Origin: an uncultured Prevotellaceae bacterium
GTDB taxonomy: Bacteria > Bacteroidota > Bacteroidia > Bacteroidales > Bacteroidaceae
DNA length: 37,761 bases
Assembly (NCBI GenBank): GCA_946185225.1
Contig: CAMHIM010000008.1
Coordinates: 1-37,761 of the forward strand
Direction: 5' to 3'
In this document: in pieces, positions 29,701 through 37,319 of the stretch
How the letters are laid out: the number at the start of each line of letters is the position of its first letter
Position numbering within the stretch: position 1 is the stretch's first letter
The notes under the pieces: model-generated
Database searches by the model: none
Seen by the model: the letters and a program-made list of their open reading frames with translations, nothing else
Told to the model about the DNA's origin: nothing
Program-made: the position numbers and the translations under genes

Positions 29701-30213
29701 GGCAACCTGCGCGACTACCCCGTGGCCGACGACCGCCACACCATTGAGACGCTGGCCGCCAAATACCCCTTCATCGACCTCGACCGCGTGGGTATCTACG
29801 GCCACAGCGGTGGAGGCTTCGAGACGGTAGCCGCCATGCTCAACAATCCGGACTTCTACAAGGTCGGCGTGGCCGCCTCCGGCAACCACGACAACAACGC
29901 CTACATCCAGTGGTGGGCCGAGACCTACCACGGCTACGGCCGGCCCATCCCCACCAACATGGAGCTGGCCTCACGCCTGAAGGGACGGCTCCTGCTCATG
30001 ACGGGCGAGGTGGACGAGAACGTCCCCGTCACCAGCACCTACCGCATGGCCGACGCCCTGATGAAGGCCGGCAAGCGCTTCGATATGTTCGTACTGCCCG
30101 AACAGGGCCACGGACTGGCGGGCGACTACTACCAGAACCTCATCCGCTACTACTTCCTGGAGCACCTCGTGAGTCCGGAGAAGACAGACATAGACATTGT
30201 TAACCACAAATAA
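26788..30213 (+). CDS. Secreted dual peptidase: N-terminal subtilase (S8) + beta-propeller + C-terminal prolyl oligopeptidase/DPPIV-like (S9) domain
   Basis: S8 triad motifs VVVGIIDSGID, CEHGTFVAGIIGG, QGTSLSAPVVTG; S9 triad motifs VGIYGHSGGGFETVAAML, MTGEVDENVPVTSTYRMADALMKAGK, LPEQGHGL. Signal peptide MREIFCKIRKALLFLTPFCYAATVSLPASGQ from ATG 26788 (ORF track starts at 26752). Confidence 0.9.
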   Translation: MREIFCKIRKALLFLTPFCYAATVSLPASGQECVAGWHKGYTPTLQGANIEAALQLLRDSGRKPTGPVVVGIIDSGIDTTAVTLQQSLWTNPGERLDGRDTDGNGYADDLHGWNFLGTRDGKFNMTSAGTEEYRQFKRLYPKYKNVKERSEAKDKKEYDFYLRMRHEAKIDSYLRFYELACESRETMNASSLKRLEEMEKNIYSIEHSQDKRLLIGDNMEDARDRYYGNPTLTIEGCEHGTFVAGIIGGQTVADSRYQGIAPDIARLMIVRASPDGDEYDKDVASAIRYAVDNGARVINISLGKYYSPQERMVNDAIRYAQSHDVVIVHAAGNNSKDLDTIAVYPSGTNRAGHFFDNFIRVGATDEQGHVADFSNYGASRVHLFAPGTDIASVFPGNQYKLSQGTSLSAPVVTGIIALLRSYFPELKAPQIRQLLMETVRPMDGKTSISGGTVDMLAAVHRLTDGPVNWYGAESVSEKNVSSLVSNLNILPSFISGTPFVKWEKDDKQFMVDARTGKVTPLNQDVIDAYKRRHPKEQEEDRFGFHFGKSTQTRDSLYTMLGDRYNLHVRDNRTGDIRQLTTDGRAFASYCSQGAKDTLSEKHPIGFWRGHVYLCMVYDDTKVGYLNIVHSTVTPPSLEQKKMPLPGGNAIRHYRLYWYNADTGEGRLLPVSPRPDDFIQLDYGKEDDHIFLLRRNRSVDTLELCRIDIPTGEIRTVISEPCLPHVNVNMFHYHVLNHGREILWWSERTGRGNYYLYDGRTGQLKNRVTLGDGLVAGRIEHIDTLGRSIVFLGYGQEQGVDPNYTYYYKASLDGRRQQLLTYGNGEHQLQLSHNGRWAIDTYSRMDLPPVYNVVSLDNPKKHFEFYRTSEEDCLKAGWVKPTLVKVKAADNETDLYGVMYLPREARENPATTKKFPVISNVYPGPQDDQIPRRFTVDENGNQSLAELGFVVVNVQPRGSSPLRGRDFYCYGYGNLRDYPVADDRHTIETLAAKYPFIDLDRVGIYGHSGGGFETVAAMLNNPDFYKVGVAASGNHDNNAYIQWWAETYHGYGRPIPTNMELASRLKGRLLLMTGEVDENVPVTSTYRMADALMKAGKRFDMFVLPEQGHGLAGDYYQNLIRYYFLEHLVSPEKTDIDIVNHK

Positions 30214-30223
30214 CTGGACAGAC

Positions 30224-33200
30224 ATGAAGAGAATCCTCCTGTTTCTAATGCTACTACCACTGGCGGCCCTGGCACAGACCAGGGACGGCGGCGTACAGGT
30301 CAAAGTCGACATCACCGTTGTTGACGAGAACGGCGACATTCTGCCAGGAGCCTCTGTCAAGACCTCTGACAGGAACCTCGGCGTCGTCAGCGACATCAAG
30401 GGCCACGCCAGCCTGTGGGCTTCCAAAGGCTCCACGCTCACCATCACCTACATCGGCATGAAGCCACGCACCATCAAGGTAGGCACCAAGGCCATCACGG
30501 GCAACATCGTCCTGGAGAACGAGGCTACCTCGCTCGACCAGGTGGTGGTGACAGGCTACTCGCAGACGGACATCCGCAAGTCTACCGGCTCCGTAGGCAT
30601 CCTCACCGAGAAGGAGCTGAAGGACCAGCCGCTGGCTAATGTCGACATGCTCATGCAGGGAAAGCTGGTGGGCGTCAACGTCCAGGCCGTCAGCGGACGC
30701 CCCGGTGAGAGTGCCAAGATACGCATCCGCGGTACCGCCTCCATCACCGGCAACAACGAGCCGCTGTGGGTGGTCGACGGCGTTCCCCTGCAGAAGAACA
30801 TCCCGGCGATGGGCAACTCGTACATCCGCTCCGGCGACTTCTCCACCCTCTATGCCAACGGCGTGGCGGGTATTGCACCACAGAACATTGAGAGCATCAC
30901 CGTGCTGAAGGACGCTGCCGCTGCCGCCATCTACGGCACCCAGGCCCAGGCAGGCGTCATCGTCATCACCACGAAGAAGGGCAAGGCGGGTACTATCCAC
31001 GTCAACTACAGCGGCAACGTGTCCATACAGACCTCTCCCTCACGTGACGCAAACCTGATGAACAGCGAGGAGAAACTGGCCTACGAGCAGAGCATCTGGG
31101 ACGAGTTCTCGGCCAACGGCTACGCCAACGGCACGTGGTTCCCCCGTATCGGCATCATTGGCCAGATACGCTCCGGCTACGGCAAGTTCGCCGGCATGAC
31201 GACCGAGGAACAGGACGCCTACATCGACGAGCTGAAGCAGACGAACACCGACTGGTTCAAGGTGCTGTTCCGCAACACCGTCAGCACGAGCCATGACATC
31301 AGCCTCTCTGGCGGCAGTGACAAACTGACCTACTACGTCAGCGGAGGCATGTCGACGAACAAGGGTATCGTCAAGAAGACCGCCTCGGACGGCGCACACT
31401 TCATGTCGAAAATCTCTGCCAACCCCTCAAAAGCCGTCTCGCTGAACTTCGACGTCTCCTATAGCTATCTGAAGAGCCTGTCAGCCAGCAACTCGTTCAA
31501 CATGTTCACCTATGCCTACTTCGCCAACCCCTACGAAAGTCCATATAATGACGATGGGTCCTACAAGGGTGACGACACCTACTTCTCCCTGGCCCGCGTC
31601 AACGGTGACCTGTTGCACATTCTGCCTGACAACGGCGTGAACGTGCTGCGCGAGATTGACGGCACCAAGATGGTGGCTACCAGTTCCTCCATGACCCTGC
31701 GCGGCGACATCACCTACCGGCTGAACGACCACTTCCGGCTCTACGGACTGGCCTCCTACAGTTATAGCACGGACAACTCAGACAACGAAGTCAACCAGGA
31801 CACCTATGCAGCATGGCAGGACCGTCCTTTCGAAGGCTCGAACCTGTTCTCCAAGCGCATCTACGGCAACATGACACAGACGGCCAACAACAACCGCAAC
31901 TGGCAGTTGCGTGCCCAGCTGAACTACAGCCAGACATTCGGCGACATCCACCGCGTCACAGCCCTGGCGGGTTCTGAGGTAAGCAACAACTACGCCAAGA
32001 GCATCTTCCGCAAGGTCTACGGCTATGACCCCGTGACAGGCAACCACTCGCTGCCGCTGCTGGTGGCCGGCGCATCGGGAACCTTCGAAGAGTCGGACAT
32101 GCAGACGTACCAGACCATAGCCAACAGCCTGTCAGGCCAAAGCCGCGTAGAGAATGCCATGGCCTCGTTCTACGGAGCTGCCGACTATGTACTGATGGAC
32201 CGCTACGTGGCCAACGCCACCATCCGTTCCGACGGCTCCAACAACTTCGGTGCCAAGGAGCAGTTCAACCTTACCTGGAGTGCCGGTCTGGCATGGAACA
32301 TAGATGAGGAGTCGTGGATGACCCGCATCAAGCACATCATCAGCCACGCCACCATCCGCCTGTCCACAGGTGTCACCGGCGGCATCAACAAGAGTGTGTA
32401 TCCCGTGCTCATCATGAACTACCAGAACAGTTTCCGTAACAGCGACACACAAGCCTACCGCATGGGTAGCATCGGAAATGCACCGAACGCCCACCTGCGC
32501 TGGGAACGCACGCACGACTGGAACGGAAGCATCGACGTGGGATTCCTGAAGAACCGCCTGAACATGAACCTCTCGTTCTACCACCGCAAGGGCTATGACC
32601 TGGTGACATCGGTACGTGTAGTCTCCACGACAGGATTCACTACCCAAAGCTACAACACCTCCGAGCAGGTAAACCAGGGCGTAGAGCTGATGCTTAACGC
32701 CTCTCCCATCAAGACGAAGGACTGGAGTTGGAGCCTCAGCGGCAACATTGCCTACAACCAGAACGTGCTGACAAAGTACGAGTCACCGCGCGGCAGCATC
32801 TACGGCGACATCTACGTTGACTACCCCCTTGGAAAAATCTTCAGCAGCAAGCCGGCCGGCATTGACCCGGAGACAGGTCTCTACACGTTTGAGAAGCGCA
32901 GCGACTACGATGAGACGGACCCGTACAACTTTGCCAACTACCTCTTCTACATCGGAACGAGCAATTACCCTTGGACGGGCGGTCTTTCTACCCACCTGTC
33001 TTGGAAGAACCTGTCAGTCAGCGTAAGCACATCGTTCTCACTGGGAGCCAAGATAGCCAACTACATCACGCCACGCAGTTCGTACAGCGACGTCAGCCGC
33101 GGCACGAACAACTACATCTACAACACTCGCTACGACGTATATCAGGCACACAACAACATGGTAAAAGAGGCTGCCCACCGCTGGACACCTGACAACCCCG

Positions 33201-33517
33201 TCACCGACGGCTACCCCCGTCTGATTGACGCCCACGGTGATGCGCTGAACCTGAACCAGCAGCAGATACTCTCCTCCATGATTCAGCAGGGCGTGTTCTA
33301 CGAGAACGGCTCCTACTGGAAGATTGGTTCCATGACGCTGACCTACAGCTTCCCGGAACAGATTACCCGTAAGATAGCAGCCTCCAGCCTGGGCATGAGC
33401 TTCACGGCCAACAACCTCTGGATTATCACCAACTACAAGGGTATGAACCCGGAGACGCCGGGAGCCGTGTACCCCATGAGCCGCAGTTTCAGTTTTGGAC
33501 TTAACATTGGATTCTAA
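30224..33517 (+). CDS. SusC/RagA-family TonB-dependent transporter (pair 2)
   Basis: VDENGDILPGASVKTSDRNLGVVSDIKGHASL, SLDQVVVTGYSQTD, LWVVDGVPLQ...IESITVLKDAAAAAIYGTQAQAGVIVITTKKGKAG; C-terminal SFSFGLNIGF. Likely start MKRILLFLMLLPLAALAQ at 30224. Confidence 0.96.
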   Translation: MKRILLFLMLLPLAALAQTRDGGVQVKVDITVVDENGDILPGASVKTSDRNLGVVSDIKGHASLWASKGSTLTITYIGMKPRTIKVGTKAITGNIVLENEATSLDQVVVTGYSQTDIRKSTGSVGILTEKELKDQPLANVDMLMQGKLVGVNVQAVSGRPGESAKIRIRGTASITGNNEPLWVVDGVPLQKNIPAMGNSYIRSGDFSTLYANGVAGIAPQNIESITVLKDAAAAAIYGTQAQAGVIVITTKKGKAGTIHVNYSGNVSIQTSPSRDANLMNSEEKLAYEQSIWDEFSANGYANGTWFPRIGIIGQIRSGYGKFAGMTTEEQDAYIDELKQTNTDWFKVLFRNTVSTSHDISLSGGSDKLTYYVSGGMSTNKGIVKKTASDGAHFMSKISANPSKAVSLNFDVSYSYLKSLSASNSFNMFTYAYFANPYESPYNDDGSYKGDDTYFSLARVNGDLLHILPDNGVNVLREIDGTKMVATSSSMTLRGDITYRLNDHFRLYGLASYSYSTDNSDNEVNQDTYAAWQDRPFEGSNLFSKRIYGNMTQTANNNRNWQLRAQLNYSQTFGDIHRVTALAGSEVSNNYAKSIFRKVYGYDPVTGNHSLPLLVAGASGTFEESDMQTYQTIANSLSGQSRVENAMASFYGAADYVLMDRYVANATIRSDGSNNFGAKEQFNLTWSAGLAWNIDEESWMTRIKHIISHATIRLSTGVTGGINKSVYPVLIMNYQNSFRNSDTQAYRMGSIGNAPNAHLRWERTHDWNGSIDVGFLKNRLNMNLSFYHRKGYDLVTSVRVVSTTGFTTQSYNTSEQVNQGVELMLNASPIKTKDWSWSLSGNIAYNQNVLTKYESPRGSIYGDIYVDYPLGKIFSSKPAGIDPETGLYTFEKRSDYDETDPYNFANYLFYIGTSNYPWTGGLSTHLSWKNLSVSVSTSFSLGAKIANYITPRSSYSDVSRGTNNYIYNTRYDVYQAHNNMVKEAAHRWTPDNPVTDGYPRLIDAHGDALNLNQQQILSSMIQQGVFYENGSYWKIGSMTLTYSFPEQITRKIAASSLGMSFTANNLWIITNYKGMNPETPGAVYPMSRSFSFGLNIGF

Positions 33518-33528
33518 GCGGGCTGCGC

Positions 33529-33549
33529 AAATGATAAATGACAAATGAC
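33529..33549. repeat. 7-bp microrepeat AAATGAY x3 between susC 2 and susD 2
   Basis: AAATGAT AAATGAC AAATGAC. Confidence 0.8.
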
Positions 33550-33552
33550 ATT

Positions 33553-34941
33553 ATGAAACGACATATCATCACCATCATGGCAGCCCTGGTGCTGACGGGC
33601 TGCACGGAATACCTGGACATCAAGCCTTACGGAAAGACCATTCCCAAGACGACGGAGGAGTTTGCTGCCCTTGTCGATCAGATGTGCGATGCCATTGACA
33701 AAGGCTCCGTTCTGGGAGGCGACATAGTGGGCAGCTACGGCAATACGGTTGACCTGGAGTCTGTCAGCGACAACCTGGCCACCAACCTCACAGGCGGCTC
33801 GGACCGGCTACGGACGTACATCGGACAGGACCTGTCGGCTAAACAGTCTGTTTACTTACACCTCTATGAGCAGATTCGCAACTGCAACATCATCCTGGGC
33901 GAGTATCAGGACGGCCGCGACACGCGTGCCGGCAAGGACATCATCGGCACCTGCTACGCCATCCGCGGTGTGTGCTACTATCAGCTGTTGCGCATGTTCT
34001 GCGCTCCGCCGCTGGCCGACGACGCGAAGTTAGGCGTCCCCATCGTCACCTCGTTCGACATGGAGGCCATGCCCATCCGTTCCACCATTCAGGAGACCAT
34101 CGCCCAGGCCGAGAGCGACTTCAAGACAACCATTGAATATGACATCCAGAACGAGATGTACCGCTTCAACAACGATGTGATGCACGGCTACCTGGCACGC
34201 CTGTACCACTGGTGCGGCCGCTGGAAGGAAGCGCGCAGCGAGGCACTGACCGTACTGGAGAACCACCCGCTGCTGTCAGGCGACGACTATACCAGCATGA
34301 TGTCCACACAGTACGGGCTGAAGGGTAACCGTCTGCTCATGGGAAACCTTATCTCTGACAGTCCGCTGGGCATGAGTGCCACCATGTCCTCCCTGGAGGA
34401 GCGACCACTGAGTGCCAGTCTGGCCACGCTCTTCAAGGAGGGAACCAACGACATACGCCGCAAGGGAAACCTCTTCTTCAACCGGAAGCGCAAGAACCGT
34501 AAGCTCATCTTCTCCGGGCTGCGTTCTGCAGAGATGGCGCTTATCGCCATGGAGTGCGCCTACCACCTGAATGAGCAGGAGACGGCACTGACGGAGTTGA
34601 ACGACTTCCGCAGCAAGCGCATCCTGACAGCCGACTACGCCTACACCATGGAAACGCTTCCTGCCGTCAACACAGAGGCGCTGGTGCAGCAGGACGCTAC
34701 GGGGAAACCCCTGACGCCCCTGCTCCAGGCCATCCTGAACGAGCGCCGCAAGGAGCTCTACCTGGAGAACGGCGACCGCTGGTTCGAGCTGAAGCGCAAC
34801 GGCCGTCCCGAGTGGTGGGTAGGCGTCGGCGGCAAGAAGTACTGGACACGCAAGTACATGTACACGTGGCCCATTCCCCTGAGCGACATTCAGCAACAGC
34901 CCGCTCTCATTCAGAACCCCGGCTATGAAGAAACCTATTAA
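33553..34941 (+). CDS. RagB/SusD-family lipoprotein (pair 2, about 460 aa)
   Basis: MKRHIITIMAALVLTGCTEYLDIKPYGKTIPKTTEEFAALVD; AEMALIAMECAYHLNEQETALTELNDFRSKR; ILNERRKELYLENGDRWFELKRNGRP; PIPLSDIQQQPALIQNPGY. Confidence 0.94.
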   Translation: MKRHIITIMAALVLTGCTEYLDIKPYGKTIPKTTEEFAALVDQMCDAIDKGSVLGGDIVGSYGNTVDLESVSDNLATNLTGGSDRLRTYIGQDLSAKQSVYLHLYEQIRNCNIILGEYQDGRDTRAGKDIIGTCYAIRGVCYYQLLRMFCAPPLADDAKLGVPIVTSFDMEAMPIRSTIQETIAQAESDFKTTIEYDIQNEMYRFNNDVMHGYLARLYHWCGRWKEARSEALTVLENHPLLSGDDYTSMMSTQYGLKGNRLLMGNLISDSPLGMSATMSSLEERPLSASLATLFKEGTNDIRRKGNLFFNRKRKNRKLIFSGLRSAEMALIAMECAYHLNEQETALTELNDFRSKRILTADYAYTMETLPAVNTEALVQQDATGKPLTPLLQAILNERRKELYLENGDRWFELKRNGRPEWWVGVGGKKYWTRKYMYTWPIPLSDIQQQPALIQNPGYEETY

Positions 34942-34954
34942 ACCCAAGAACGCC

Positions 34955-35152
34955 ATGAAGTACTTTATATATACTATCCTTACTGCTGCGCTCACCCTGG
35001 GAACTGCATCCTGCAAGCACCTGGAGGAAGAGCCGGAAGTGAACCTCGGCTATGACCAGAACTACGCGGTGCCTGACGCAGAAGACCTGACGCCAGAGGA
35101 CTATGCGGCCATCGCTGCCGAAAAGACAGAGTATAACACAAACGCGAAATAA
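34955..35152 (+). CDS. Small lipoprotein (about 65 aa), SusD-associated
   Basis: MKYFIYTILTAALTLGTASCKHLEEEPEVNLGYDQNYAVPDAEDLTPEDYAAIAAEKTEYNTNAK; lipobox-like GTASC; 13 nt after susD 2. Confidence 0.75.
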   Translation: MKYFIYTILTAALTLGTASCKHLEEEPEVNLGYDQNYAVPDAEDLTPEDYAAIAAEKTEYNTNAK

Positions 35153-35186
35153 CAACTTATTTATTAACCCTATTAAACAAAACTCT

Positions 35187-35660
35187 ATGAAGCAAAAACT
35201 TTACTTAGTACTGCTATTGCTGAGTCTGACACTCTCAGGCAATGCAGAAGAGAAGTGGTGCCTCGTCGTGGAGAACGCCAGTGGTGTAAAAACAGCCATC
35301 GCCATTGATCAGGAGCCAGTCATCACGCCGTCGGCTGATGGCTATTCCCTGGCCTACGGAGCGGTTACCACACAATTCACGTGGAGCGAGTCGGTAACGA
35401 TGACGATTGAGCAGACAGAGCCAACGCCGACAGGCATCAAAGAAGTGAAAGGCACATCCTTCCAACTGGCTCCCGGCGAGGTTGCCATGAAGAACGCCAC
35501 CCCTGGTTCCATGGCTCAGATTGTCACCATCGGCGGACGCCAGGTGAAAGCCGTCCGCGTTGCTGACGACGGCACAGTAATCCTCTCTACAGCAGGTCTG
35601 CCCGCTGGCATTTACATCATCAAAACCAACAAGTCATCCTTTAAATTTATCAAGAAATGA
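35187..35660 (+). CDS. Short secreted protein with a T9SS type A sorting-domain-like C-terminus
   Basis: MKQKLYLVLLLLSLTLSGNAEEKWC signal; C-terminal MAQIVTIGGRQVKAVRVADDGTVILSTAGLPAGIYIIKTNKSSFKFIKK resembles Por_Secre_tail. Confidence 0.75.
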   Translation: MKQKLYLVLLLLSLTLSGNAEEKWCLVVENASGVKTAIAIDQEPVITPSADGYSLAYGAVTTQFTWSESVTMTIEQTEPTPTGIKEVKGTSFQLAPGEVAMKNATPGSMAQIVTIGGRQVKAVRVADDGTVILSTAGLPAGIYIIKTNKSSFKFIKK

Positions 35661-36364
35661 AAAAGCTTATACTTTCCTGCATAGCCATCATGGCTGCTTT
35701 CGTTTGTGCATCAACCGTCAACGCACAAGGTTTCAGAGTTCACACCAAGCAGATGGGTTCCACCGGTTGGGTGAGACTCTTCCCCCGCACCAGTGTGAAC
35801 TTTGTGGACACCTACGACAATAACACGTCTGAGCCCACCATCACGGGAACCTGGAAAATCAAGGAACTGAAGAGCACTGCCCAAGCCATGTCTGACGCAA
35901 ACTACGGCATGGTGACCTTCGGTGATGCATATCCTTCCTTCAATGCTGAGGACAAGATTACCTTTGCTGCAGACGGCACCTTCACACCTAACTTCAAGTC
36001 GAACCTGAAGAATTTCTTCAAGGGGGCAGGAACGTACGTTGCTGCCGACGAGTACGACTTCCATCCCGATGCGATGTCCGGCAGCGTTACAACAGTGAAG
36101 ATGGTCAAGCTCAAGGGGGTCAACCGTAACTTTGACGCTACCAGCACCAGCGAGGACGACGAGGCCTACATCGGCTACCGCATGGTAGAGGACGAAGACG
36201 CCGACGAGGCAGGGGTCTACTTCATGGAAGTTTACTTGCTGGACTACAAGTCAACCTCTTTCGCACCGGAATTCGAAAGTTATTATTTATATAGTGACGA
36301 GAAGCCCACGGCAGCCATGTCAGGCATGGCCATCCTGTTCACCATGACCAAGGAATTGGAGTAA
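35657..36364 (+). CDS. Secreted lipocalin-like hypothetical protein
   Basis: Signal MKKLILSCIAIMAAFVCASTVNAQ; TITGTWKIKELKST opening strand; ATGA overlap with the previous gene. Confidence 0.7.
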   Translation: MKKLILSCIAIMAAFVCASTVNAQGFRVHTKQMGSTGWVRLFPRTSVNFVDTYDNNTSEPTITGTWKIKELKSTAQAMSDANYGMVTFGDAYPSFNAEDKITFAADGTFTPNFKSNLKNFFKGAGTYVAADEYDFHPDAMSGSVTTVKMVKLKGVNRNFDATSTSEDDEAYIGYRMVEDEDADEAGVYFMEVYLLDYKSTSFAPEFESYYLYSDEKPTAAMSGMAILFTMTKELE

Positions 36365-36388
36365 CAAAAGAAAGTCGGCTTTTGCGGG
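36362..36388. repeat. Solo copy D of the AAAG(T/C)CG(G/A)CTTT element, starting in the stop codon
   Basis: TAACAAAAGAAAGTCGGCTTTTGCGGG; shares TAACAAAAGAAAG with the left end of array B. Confidence 0.8.
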
Positions 36389-36401
36389 TTGCTACGCATG
36401 G

Positions 36402-36443
36402 ATGAGCGGTTGCTACATCCAGTTCACCATGAGTCAGAAGTAA
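36402..36443 (+). pseudogene. Remnant resembling the C-terminal tail of the upstream lipocalin-like gene (other frame)
   Basis: MSGCYIQFTMSQK* compared with upstream MSGMAILFTMTKELE*; DNA CATCCAGTTCACCATGA vs CATCCTGTTCACCATGA. Confidence 0.5.
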
Positions 36444-36470
36444 GCCCTTATCATTGCTTTACTTAATCTG

Positions 36471-36508
36471 CTGCGCTTCCGTTCAACACGGAAGCGCAGT
36501 TTTTTTTT
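36471..36508 (+). terminator. Intrinsic terminator closing the peptidase/SusCD operon
   Basis: CTGCGCTTCCG / TTCAACA / CGGAAGCGCAG + T-tract. Confidence 0.93.
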
Positions 36509-36514
36509 CATTTC

Positions 36515-36546
36515 CTTGGTCGTTTCAGAGGAAACGACTATCTTTG
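36515..36546 (+). promoter_or_regulatory. mntA-hepT promoter with inverted-repeat operator candidate in the spacer
   Basis: CTTG (-33-like) 36515-36518, IR GTCGTTTC-AGAG-GAAACGAC 36519-36538, TATCTTTG (-7) 36539-36546. Confidence 0.6.
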
Positions 36547-36571
36547 CGGCATACATAAGGATTTGTAATAT

Positions 36572-36865
36572 ATGCTAGCACTCCAGGATTGTATCAAAAC
36601 ATTGTCTGCTTTCAAGCAAAAGTTTGGCAGACAATATGGCATCACTAAACTGGGTATCTATGGGTCCGTAGCCCGACAAGAGAACACCGAGGAGAGTGAT
36701 ATAGACATTATTGTGGAGTTAAACAAACCTACGCTGTCTTTGATGTATGAACTCCATGAACGGTTGAAATCACTTTTCAACTGCGAAGTGGACCTTGTTC
36801 GTTACCGTAGTAGCCTTCGTCCTCTCTTCAAATCAAACATTCTTAACGATGTAGTCTATGTATAA
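36572..36865 (+). CDS. mntA: MntA-family minimal nucleotidyltransferase antitoxin
   Basis: GSVARQENTEESDIDIIVEL matches GSX10DXD; overlaps the hepT-like gene. Confidence 0.9.
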   Translation: MLALQDCIKTLSAFKQKFGRQYGITKLGIYGSVARQENTEESDIDIIVELNKPTLSLMYELHERLKSLFNCEVDLVRYRSSLRPLFKSNILNDVVYV

Positions 36866-37235
36866 CAAAAGTGCAGAAACACTAGACAGGTTACAAGAAA
36901 TCCTTGAATCCATCGAACTAATACAAGAATGGAGCAAAGGGATGACTAAACTTCACGACTTTATGGTTAGTCCCCATCGCGTTATGGCTTTCAACGCATG
37001 CGTCATGAGATTACAAGTCATAGGTGAACTCGTAGGTAAACTGCTAAAAGAAGAAAGAGAGTCTCTATCAGAATATCCACACATTCCATGGCAGGCTATA
37101 TATGGCATGCGCAATATTATCTCTCATGAATACGCCAACATTGATGAAGAAGTCGTCATCTCTGTGATAAACGATGACTTGCAGCCTCTTAAAACTGCAA
37201 CCAAAGAACTCATATCTAAATACTCTAATAAGTAA
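36858..37235 (+). CDS. hepT: HepT-like (DUF86) ribonuclease toxin
   Basis: MRNIISHEYANID contains RX4HXY; small alpha-helical DUF86 protein paired with mntA. Confidence 0.9.
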   Translation: MYNKSAETLDRLQEILESIELIQEWSKGMTKLHDFMVSPHRVMAFNACVMRLQVIGELVGKLLKEERESLSEYPHIPWQAIYGMRNIISHEYANIDEEVVISVINDDLQPLKTATKELISKYSNK

Positions 37236-37240
37236 CAAAA

Positions 37241-37319
37241 GAAAGCCGACTTTGAAGCATTGAAAAGCCGACTTTGAGGCATTGAAAAGCCGACTTTGCG
37301 GACCGCAAAGTCGGCTTTT
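37241..37319. repeat. 22-bp tandem array B: 3 direct units plus terminal inverted unit forming a near-perfect palindrome
   Basis: (G/A)AAAGCCGAC cores at 37241, 37263 and 37285; palindrome AAAAGCCGACTTTGCGG-A-CCGCAAAGTCGGCTTTT 37285-37319. Confidence 0.95.
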
